From the NCBI GenBank assembly GCA_005879245.1, contig VBLA01000506.1, positions 2,074 through 8,631 of the forward strand: a DNA stretch of 6,558 nucleotides, read 5' to 3'. Source of the stretch: Deltaproteobacteria bacterium (GTDB lineage: Bacteria; Desulfobacterota; Binatia; DP-6). The notes below the pieces were generated by a model. The model was not told the origin of the DNA and ran no database searches. It saw nothing but the letters and a program-made list of their open reading frames with translations. Positions 1-5,442 of this stretch are shown here, piece after piece. Positions within the stretch are counted from its first letter, which is position 1. The number at the start of each line of letters is the position of its first letter. The position numbers and the translations under genes were made by a program.

Positions 1-2
1 CC

Positions 3-344
3 GTCCTCCATGCCGAGGTGCTGGCCCTCATGGGGGCCGAGGCCCGAATCGGGTCCTGGACGCTCCGCGCCCACGGGGAGCGGAGTCACGTGCTCGTCAC
101 CTCCTGCGATCCCTGCGCCATGTGCCTCGGCGCCGCCCTCTGGAGTGGGGTAGGGCGGATCGTCTGCGGCGCCGATCGCGACGACGCGGCGGTGATCGGC
201 TTCGAGGAGGGGCCCGTCTTCCCCGAGTCCTGGCGCTTCCTCGCCGCGCGCGGCCTGACGGTGACGCGGGGCCTGCTCCGCGACGAGGCGCGGGCGGTCC
301 TGGACCTGTACCGCACCGCCGGCGGAACGATCTACAACGGCTGA
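3..344 (+). CDS. Guanine/nucleoside deaminase, C-terminal part (5' end outside window)
   Basis: Zinc-dependent deaminase of the cytidine deaminase-like fold, acting hydrolytically on a purine base or nucleoside in the cytoplasm. The reading frame is already open at the window edge. It shows the zinc/catalytic motif HAE at 9-17 (His zinc ligand, Glu proton shuttle) and the second zinc motif PCAMC at 111-125. Downstream, DDAAVIGFEE followed by a short hydrophobic/aromatic stretch resembles the 'DAAEAGFDD' region of bacterial guanine deaminases more than TadA, which normally lacks it. The C-terminus ends in IYNG. Only about 114 residues are visible of a usual 150-190, so the N-terminal third is missing from view, not necessarily from the genome. 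It converges with the P450 gene across 16 nt and is not part of that operon. Deaminase superfamily membership is secure; the guanine assignment rather than tRNA-adenosine is an inference from memory of GuaD sequences. Confidence 0.82.
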   Translation, partial: VLHAEVLALMGAEARIGSWTLRAHGERSHVLVTSCDPCAMCLGAALWSGVGRIVCGADRDDAAVIGFEEGPVFPESWRFLAARGLTVTRGLLRDEARAVLDLYRTAGGTIYNG

Positions 345-360
345 GCCAGCGCGCGGCCGC

Positions 361-1539
361 CTAGCGGCACACGACCGGCAGGCTCTCGAGACCGCTGATG
401 AAGTTCGAGGCGCGGAGCGGGGGCGGGTCGCTGCTCGCGAGCTCGAGGCCGGCCAGGCGGGGCAACGCCTCCTCGAGCAGGACGCGCAGCTCGAGCCGGG
501 CGAGATTCGCACCCAGGCAGAAATGGGCACCGACGCCGAACGCGACGTGCTCGTTGGGGGTCCGCGTGACGTCGAAGCGGAACGGATCGACGAACACCGC
601 GGCGTCGCGATTCGCCGACGGGTAGAGCAGCAGCGCTTTCTGTCCCGCGCGGATCTGCTGGCCGCGCAGCCACACGTCGTGTGCTGCCGTTCGCGCCATG
701 TTCTGGATCGGGCTCACCCAGCGCAGCATCTCCTCCACGGCGGTCGGGATCTTCCCGAAGTCGCGGGCGAGCGCATCGCGCTGCGCGGGGTGGAGGAGGA
801 GCTGGTACATCCCGCCGCTCAGCACGTGCCGCGTGGTCTCGTCGCCGCCGATCAGGAGGAGGAGGGTCTCCATGAGGAGCTCGTCGTCCGAGAGCCGCTC
901 GCCGTCGACCTCCGCGTGAACGAGGATGCTCACGAGGTCGTCGCGCGGGCGTACGCGGCGGTCGGCGAGCACGCGACGCTGGTAGGCGACGTACTCCTCG
1001 AACGCCTGCGCGGCGTCCTGCATGCGCTCGAGCGTCGTCGCACCGGTGCCGAGGACCATGGCCTCCGACCACGCGAGGAGACGCGCGTGATCGGCGGGGT
1101 CGACGCCGAGCATATCGCCGATGACGACCAGCGGCAGCCACGCGGCCACGTCGCGCACGAAGTCGAAGCGGCCGCCTGCCCTGGCGCGCTCGAGGAGGTC
1201 GATGCTGATCTCGCGGATGCGCGGTTCGCGCTCCTGCACGCGGCGCGGCGTGAATCCCTTGTTCACGAGCGCGCGCCGCTTGCGGTGATCGGGGTCGTCC
1301 ATGTCGATCATGTACGACATCGCAGGGCTGTCGGGGCGGATGCCGCCGCTCGTCCGCCACGTCGGCGGGTCCCTGGAGACCGCGAGCACGTCCTCGTAGC
1401 ACGCGATACCCCACACCTCCCCGGCCGCGTCCCAGTAGACGGGGGCGTTCTCCCGCATCCACCGGAGGTGCGGATGCGGATCGGCGCCGTAGAAGGTGCC
1501 GTCGGTCAGCCGGATCGCCGGGTTCACGGGATGGGTCAC
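361..1539 (-). CDS. Cytochrome P450, CYP142-like (probable sterol/side-chain hydroxylase)
   Basis: Intact 392-residue soluble bacterial P450, normal length for the class. Visible hallmarks are the I-helix GGDETT (231-236), the ExxR motif EMLR (270-273), and the heme loop FGVGAHFCLG with the axial thiolate Cys341. The GGIRPD (65-70), YMIDMDDP (76-83), VIGDMLGV (139-146) and LIGGDETTRH (229-238) stretches match what I remember of Mycobacterium tuberculosis CYP142, which oxidises the terminal methyl of the cholesterol side chain. A sterol or other branched aliphatic substrate is therefore a reasonable inference, not proven. I chose the GTG start because GAGGGAG lies 4 nt upstream, and because this GTG overlaps the TGA of the preceding P450 (GTGA), the usual sign of translational coupling. 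Electrons presumably come from the ferredoxin encoded two genes upstream. It is the last gene of the leftward operon. Confidence 0.93.
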   Translation of the reverse strand: MTHPVNPAIRLTDGTFYGADPHPHLRWMRENAPVYWDAAGEVWGIACYEDVLAVSRDPPTWRTSGGIRPDSPAMSYMIDMDDPDHRKRRALVNKGFTPRRVQEREPRIREISIDLLERARAGGRFDFVRDVAAWLPLVVIGDMLGVDPADHARLLAWSEAMVLGTGATTLERMQDAAQAFEEYVAYQRRVLADRRVRPRDDLVSILVHAEVDGERLSDDELLMETLLLLIGGDETTRHVLSGGMYQLLLHPAQRDALARDFGKIPTAVEEMLRWVSPIQNMARTAAHDVWLRGQQIRAGQKALLLYPSANRDAAVFVDPFRFDVTRTPNEHVAFGVGAHFCLGANLARLELRVLLEEALPRLAGLELASSDPPPLRASNFISGLESLPVVCR

Positions 1540-2656
1540 GGTGCTCCCTCCCGGCCGCGCGGCGTGAACTCGATCGGCATCGACGAGAAGCCCCGCACGT
1601 TGACGGAGTGGACGCGCGCGAGACCGGGGGCGTCGATCTCGAAGTCCGGCAGACGCGCCTGCACCTCTTCGAGGGCGATCCGTGCCTCGAGACGGGCGAG
1701 CGACGCGCCCAGGCAGAAGTGTGTGCCCTTGCCGAACGCGACGTGTGCGCTCGCGTCGCGGCGGACGTCGAAGACATCGGGATCCTCGAACGCGCGCTCG
1801 TCGCGGTTCGCGGAGCCGATGAGCAGCAGCAGGCGCTCGCCGTCGCGCAGGGTGTGCCCGTGGAACGACAGCTGGCCCCGCACGGTTCGGGCGAGCATCT
1901 GCGTCGAGCCATCGTAGCGCAGGGTCTCCTCGATCCACCCCGGGACGAGCGTCGGGTCCCGTCGCACGGCGGCGCGCGCGCCGGGGTTGCGCCACAGCCA
2001 GTAGAGCGCGTTCCCCAGCAGCTTCGTCGTCGTCTCGTTGCCGGCAATGATCATGAGGAAGAGGACCGAGACCACCTCGCGATCCCCACGAGGTCGCGGA
2101 AGTAGGTCGCGATGCTCGCCGCGGCCTGGAGGCCGGCGGGCGGGACCTGGGTGACGCCGTCCTCGCGGTGCAGCAGGGTGTCGGCCCAGTGGCGCAGCCG
2201 GTCACGATCCTCGACCGCGACGCCCAGGAGCTCGCTGATCACGTCCATCGGCAGCCGGGCCGCGAAGTCCTGGATGAAGTCGCAGCGGCCGCGAGCGACG
2301 AAGCCATCGATGTGCGCCGTCGCGATCGTGCGGACGCGGGGCGCGAGGTCCGCGACCCGCTTGGGGGTGAAGCCGCGCACGACGAGCCCGCGCATGCGGT
2401 CGTGACGTGGGGGGTCCATGGCGAGGAAGGAGGCGGTCTCCGACGGATGCGCGTGGCTCGACCGCTCGAGCGACACGCCGTCGGCGTTCGAGAGGTGCTC
2501 GCTGTCCTTGAAGCCGGCGAGCACGTCGTCGTAGCGCGACAGGGCCCAGAACCCGAGGCGGTCGTTGTGGTAGAGCGGCGCCTCGTCGCGCAGCCGGCGA
2601 TAGGTCGGATACGGATCCTCGTGCAGGTCCCAGGCGAAGGGATTGAACTCGAGCAC
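1536..2656 (-). pseudogene. Cytochrome P450 with internal deletion and frameshift
   Basis: A second P450 gene split over two frames. The 5' part (GTG at 2656 to about 2087, 190 codons) begins MLEFNPFAWD and carries the usual N-terminal P450 features: FLAMDPPRHDRMR, RGFTPKRV and MDVISELLGV. It runs to YFRDLV, then continues out of frame to a stop at 2051. The 3' part resumes in another frame at about 2084 (DREVVSVLFL) and contains the I-helix AGNETT, ExxR as EETLR, and the heme loop FGKGTHFCLG with the Cys codon at 1715-1713. It ends at the TGA at 1536. Family members, including the neighbouring P450, carry about 25-28 residues (the RRxxPRDDL...AEVDGERL stretch) between these points. These are missing, and the frame change means the loss is 3n+1 nt. 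The product would lack heme ligation. It starts 17 nt after the ferredoxin stop with no clear Shine-Dalgarno. Either true decay or an assembly/sequencing error; substrate unknown. Confidence 0.85.
1544..1550 (-). promoter_or_regulatory. Ribosome binding site of the CYP142-like P450
   Basis: GAGGGAG on the minus strand sits 4 nt before the GTG at 1539-1537, inside the last codons of the preceding P450 frame. It is the best Shine-Dalgarno-like stretch near this start and decides the start against upstream alternatives in the same open frame, which runs on for another 660 nt without coding character. Confidence 0.6.
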
Positions 2657-2673
2657 GGCTCGTCGTGCCGGCG

Positions 2674-2868
2674 TCAGTCCTCGTGGAGCGCGATCGCCTG
2701 GCGCGGGCAGCGCTGCACGGCCCGCTCGACCGCCGCGCGGAGCGCCTCGGGCGGCGTCTCGACGAGCAGCCGGGCCCGGTCGTCGTCGCCGACGGTGAAG
2801 ATCCCGGGCGCGATCTTCACGCACTCGGCGTTCCCCTCGCAGAGATCGTGATCGACGACGACCCGCAT
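2674..2868 (-). CDS. P450-associated ferredoxin, 3Fe-4S type with Asn in the cluster motif
   Basis: Small 64-residue acidic ferredoxin that should shuttle electrons from an NAD(P)H ferredoxin reductase to the P450s encoded immediately downstream. Cysteines are at 10, 16 and 54, in the arrangement C-E-G-N-A-E-C followed by CP near the C-terminus. This is the CXX?XXC(X)nCP motif of P450-operon ferredoxins in actinobacteria. With three cysteines and Asn13 at the variable position it most likely binds a [3Fe-4S] cluster, since a [4Fe-4S] form would need a fourth ligand there. The ATG start gives the standard N-terminus (MRVVVDHDLC), and GAGGG lies 7 nt upstream. It begins 3 nt after the stop of the LEH-like gene, so translation is probably coupled. 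No reductase gene is visible in the window. Confidence 0.92.
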   Translation of the reverse strand: MRVVVDHDLCEGNAECVKIAPGIFTVGDDDRARLLVETPPEALRAAVERAVQRCPRQAIALHED

Positions 2869-2871
2869 GCC

Positions 2872-3321
2872 TCAGCCCTCGGCCCAGCTTGCCGTGACGT
2901 GCTGGAGCCACCACGACGGCGCCGCGGAGAGCAGCGTGTCGATGTTGCTGTAGTCGCGCCAGAGGCTGATCTTGCTGCTCTCGATCACCTGGACGGAGAC
3001 GAACGGCAGCGCGACCACGTGGTCGGGAGCGAAGTGCCAGTCCTCGGTGTGCTCGGTCACGACGGTCTCGTCGTCGGCGACCATGCGATGGAGGTGATGC
3101 GTGTGGCGCTCCACCCGCGCGAAGCCGATGCGGAGCTTCCGCACGATGGCCGCCGGCCCGACGACGCGCGCGGCGGGAATGGGCACGTCGTCGTAGACCG
3201 CGCCGGCCGTGAAGTACGCGCCCACCTTGTCGAACTCGTGCGCGTAGAGGTCGTCCCAGAAGCGCCGGACGAGCGCCAGGTTCTCCGCGACCCTCGTCGG
3301 GCGCCTAGAGGTCACACTCAT
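2872..3321 (-). CDS. Limonene-1,2-epoxide hydrolase-like / NTF2-fold (SnoaL-like) protein
   Basis: A 149-residue cytoplasmic protein, the same length as Rhodococcus limonene-1,2-epoxide hydrolase (LEH). It aligns by eye with LEH over its whole length: VRRFWDDLYAHEFDKVGAYFT at the start, AVYDDVPIP matching the LEH Tyr53/Asn55 region, VVTEHTEDW matching the TERVD motif, and ISLWRDY matching GWRDYF. Mapped on LEH residues as I remember them, Tyr53 is kept (Tyr43), Asn55 is Asp45, the Arg99-Asp101 pair is His91-Glu93, and Asp132 is kept (Asp123). The catalytic triad is therefore altered; it may be a divergent hydrolase, an isomerase or cyclase, or a binding protein. The ATG overlaps the end of the copper monooxygenase gene by 17 nt; a GTG at 3315 is an alternative. 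There is no clear Shine-Dalgarno, so coupling to the upstream gene is likely. The P450 neighbours suggest it handles an oxygenated product. Confidence 0.8.
   Translation of the reverse strand: MSVTSRRPTRVAENLALVRRFWDDLYAHEFDKVGAYFTAGAVYDDVPIPAARVVGPAAIVRKLRIGFARVERHTHHLHRMVADDETVVTEHTEDWHFAPDHVVALPFVSVQVIESSKISLWRDYSNIDTLLSAAPSWWLQHVTASWAEG
2876..2880 (-). promoter_or_regulatory. Ribosome binding site of the ferredoxin
   Basis: GAGGG on the minus strand lies within the last codons of the LEH-like gene, 7 nt ahead of the ferredoxin ATG. The spacing is good and it supports the 64-residue start. Confidence 0.6.
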
Positions 3322-4498
3322 GGCCGGCGGCCGCCGCGGGGTCGGCGTCGTAGTAGTAGCCGGGCATGATGCACATGTCGTCGTTGGAGTTGAAGCCGAA
3401 GACGAGATTCGCCTGGACGCAATTGCCGGTGAAGGTGCGGCCTGGATAGGCCGGATCGGTGGCCGGGCACTCGGTCGGGTCCGGGCCCTGGGTCCCGCAT
3501 CGCTTGGCCGCACCGGTGAGGCTCGGAAACGTCTGGAGGACCGGCCGTCCGGGCGCCACGCCCGCCTGCTCCTCGCAGCCGAGCTTCGGGTCGGTCGCGT
3601 TGTCGTGCGTGCACTCGTAGTGGATCTTCTCGCCGGGACGGACGAGCATGGGGGGGCTCAGGTTCAGGGTCGGCGGGTCGGAGTATACGGTGTTCGAGTA
3701 GAGCCGTGTCTCCGTGCCGTCGGCCGCGACCAGGTCCTCGGTGAAGAGGATGCCCCGCCGGTGCATGTGGCTGATGAGCATGGTGACGCAGGCCGGCCCC
3801 GTCGGATTCGTCGTCCCTCCGAAGAACCCGCCGAAGTCGAAGATCCCCGGACCCCAGTCCCAGCTCTCCCTCGCCGTCTTCCCGGGCGGCACGTCGATCA
3901 GGCCGGACGCCACCGCCTCGAAGATCGGTTTCAGCTGACGCTTGACCGCGTGCGGGTTCGCCAGCACGATCTTCACCGTCGCGCGCGCGCGCTTCACCGC
4001 GTCGGTGCCGTTGATCCAGTGCGAGTTGAGCACGAGCCCGATGACCGGCCGCCGTCCCGCGCCGGACTGCGGCTCGATGCGGAGCGCGGTGCCCGGCGGC
4101 ATCCGTTGCCGCGAGCTGACGGACTGCGACGTCGCGACGATCTGGAGCGCCCGCGGGTCTCCCGACCCGAGCTTCAGACACGCCGCGTCATCGACCACCT
4201 TACCCGCGGAAGGAACGAGCGCCTGGAGGTTCGCCTGGTAGGCGTAGACGATCAGATGATGGCTCGTGAAGCCCTCGCTGCCGCCCTGGTTCACGATCAC
4301 GATCTCGCTGATGTCCATCGGCTTGTGCACGCGGAGCGGCACGAAGGTGCAGATCTCCCGGTTGTGGAGCGCCGGCACGTCGAAGGGGGGGACGTGAACC
4401 GTCATCGCCCCCCGGCGGGCGAGGGCCAGCTCGGGGTGCGCGAGGGGGACGGCCAGCCAGAGGGCGGCGAGCGCCAGGGCACGACGGGGCGAGAACAT
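3305..4498 (-). CDS. Secreted copper type II monooxygenase, PHM/dopamine beta-monooxygenase-like
   Basis: A 397-residue exported protein. Residues 1-28 form a signal peptide (PRR, a hydrophobic ALALAALWLAVPLA core, likely cleavage after ALA). The mature part carries the two-domain copper ascorbate-dependent monooxygenase pattern. The SHHLIVY motif gives His80/His81 and NSHWING gives His160 (together the CuH site). SHMHRRG gives His244/His246 and NSNDDMC gives Met375 (the CuM site). The Cys next to Met375, Cys296 in the YECTHDN stretch and Cys50 also match conserved PHM disulphide cysteines as I recall them. All six copper ligands are present, so an active hydroxylase of C-H bonds is expected, with unknown substrate and reductant, acting in the periplasm or outside. 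The spacing from HMH to Met (129) is longer than in PHM (about 70) because of a Cys-rich insertion. No Shine-Dalgarno is evident at the ATG, but the signal peptide starts there. It is probably the first gene of the operon running to the P450s. Confidence 0.82.
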   Translation of the reverse strand: MFSPRRALALAALWLAVPLAHPELALARRGAMTVHVPPFDVPALHNREICTFVPLRVHKPMDISEIVIVNQGGSEGFTSHHLIVYAYQANLQALVPSAGKVVDDAACLKLGSGDPRALQIVATSQSVSSRQRMPPGTALRIEPQSGAGRRPVIGLVLNSHWINGTDAVKRARATVKIVLANPHAVKRQLKPIFEAVASGLIDVPPGKTARESWDWGPGIFDFGGFFGGTTNPTGPACVTMLISHMHRRGILFTEDLVAADGTETRLYSNTVYSDPPTLNLSPPMLVRPGEKIHYECTHDNATDPKLGCEEQAGVAPGRPVLQTFPSLTGAAKRCGTQGPDPTECPATDPAYPGRTFTGNCVQANLVFGFNSNDDMCIMPGYYYDADPAAAAGHECDL

Positions 4499-4559
4499 GG
4501 CGTGGACATAGCACGGGGGCCGCGCGAGACAACAACGGCAGGTGCTGCACAGCCCGCGC

Positions 4560-4593
4560 CCGTGCCGCATGGCCGGTGATTTCAGCGGCACGG
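4560..4593 (-). repeat. 9-bp inverted repeat around the GH114 stop codon (possible terminator/attenuator hairpin)
   Basis: CCGTGCCGC at 4560-4568 is the exact reverse complement of GCGGCACGG at 4585-4593, with a 16-nt loop that contains the TGA stop (4584-4582) of the GH114 gene. In RNA this would be a very stable GC stem at the boundary between GH114 and the copper monooxygenase. No T-run follows, so it is not a classical intrinsic terminator; it could be a Rho-related, mRNA-protecting or chance structure. Confidence 0.45.
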
Positions 4594-5442
4594 TGTCCAG
4601 GGGGTGTCGAACAGGTCCACCGACTTGAGGATCGCGTTCCGATTGGCCCCGTTCGCCGCCGGGCAGACCGTGCCCGCACCCACCTGGTACTCGACCTGGA
4701 ACACCGGCTTGCCCGCCCCCACGAACGGGTCGAGCGTCGAGCACTCGTTGAACTCCTGGCACTGCTCGTTGATGGCGAAGTCGAAGTAGGGCCGCAGCTC
4801 CGTGACCTGCGCCACGTCGTTCTTGAGACCGACCGTAAGCCCCTTCGTGTGGGCGAGGTTCGCGAGCGCCGTGTTGAACAGGAGCTGCGTCGCCTCGGAG
4901 ATCGGTAGGCCGGTGTTGTTCGGGTACGCCTCGACGTTGTCGAACTCGACCGCATCGAAACCGTCGGTCTTGCAGCGGTCGACGCGAGCGCTCACCTGGC
5001 CGAGGATGAAGGTGCGCTGCCCCTGGCCGTCGTCGATGTCGAGCCAGTGCTCCTCGCGGAAGCCCCCGACCGGCTTGCCGAAAAGGCAGCCGCCGCATGC
5101 GGTGTCGAAGTCGACGAAGGCCTGGTGGTCGGGCCGGAAGGGTTCGTCGGTCCCCGCGTCGACGTAGCAGATCGCCTTGGCGCCGGCCGTGTGGATGGCG
5201 TTCACGCCGGCCGTGTTGTCGACGTCGTTGCTGCCGCCCGGGGCGCAGAGTGAGTCCATGAGGAAGTCGATGTCGTAGACCTCCGGGCTGACGGCCGGGC
5301 CACCGGTGAACGGCATCGCCGAGATGGCGGTGTCGATCCCGCCGCTCGCAACGAAGTCGCAATCGCCCGACGGCGTGTGCGCTGCCTGGAGCTGGTACTG
5401 CGGGCGGGTCACGAGCGGGGGCTGCCAGCAGGCGCCGGCCAT
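4582..5442 (-). CDS. GH114 glycoside hydrolase domain (endo-alpha-1,4-polygalactosaminidase-like)
   Basis: A 286-codon frame with the full GH114/TM1410-like TIM-barrel pattern: WQPP near the start, PEVYDIDFLMD (53-63), ICYVDAGTDE (91-100), HWLDI (132-136), DGFDAVEFDNVEAY (160-173), LTVGLKND (202-209) and FAINEQC (222-228). The family cleaves alpha-1,4-linked galactosamine polymers such as exopolysaccharides. The acidic residues I recall for Aspergillus Ega3, Asp189 and Glu247, have counterparts here in Asp168 and Glu226 with the same 58-residue spacing. The ATG at 5442 starts right at the domain edge with no signal peptide, yet the chain has 11 cysteines, which suits an exported protein. The upstream Cys-rich frame overlaps it by 34 nt and supplies a signal peptide. 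I think the two were one gene of about 476 residues, separated by a single-base change near 5457-5460. If not frameshifted, this would be a cytoplasmic, translationally coupled product. Confidence 0.8.
   Translation of the reverse strand: MAGACWQPPLVTRPQYQLQAAHTPSGDCDFVASGGIDTAISAMPFTGGPAVSPEVYDIDFLMDSLCAPGGSNDVDNTAGVNAIHTAGAKAICYVDAGTDEPFRPDHQAFVDFDTACGGCLFGKPVGGFREEHWLDIDDGQGQRTFILGQVSARVDRCKTDGFDAVEFDNVEAYPNNTGLPISEATQLLFNTALANLAHTKGLTVGLKNDVAQVTELRPYFDFAINEQCQEFNECSTLDPFVGAGKPVFQVEYQVGAGTVCPAANGANRNAILKSVDLFDTPWTPCR

Noticed and set aside
356..368. Short hairpin GCCGC-CTA-GCGGC between the convergent deaminase and P450 genes, as a bidirectional terminator
   Set aside because: Only a 5-bp stem with a 3-nt loop and no T-tract on either side, and it includes the P450 stop codon. 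Too weak to call in DNA of this GC content.
523..1917. Long plus-strand open frame (464 codons) opposite the P450 genes
   Set aside because: Antisense shadow produced by GC-rich codon bias. The translation is Arg/His/Val-rich with no domain, and both P450 frames on the other strand carry full family motifs.
1540..2205. In-frame upstream extension of the CYP142-like P450
   Set aside because: The open frame continues upstream, but its translation is Arg/Ala-rich without P450 features and it overlaps the coding frame of the other P450. The GTG at 1539 has a ribosome binding site and starts the normal N-terminus.
3320..4579. Long plus-strand open frame (419 codons) opposite the copper monooxygenase
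   Set aside because: Antisense shadow of a well-supported gene; low-complexity Arg/Val/Glu-rich translation without recognisable motifs.
4499..4581. Possible promoter before the copper monooxygenase (TTGTCT, 16 nt, TATGTC on the minus strand)
   Set aside because: Poor match to consensus, and the transcript would start almost at the ATG; not better than chance.
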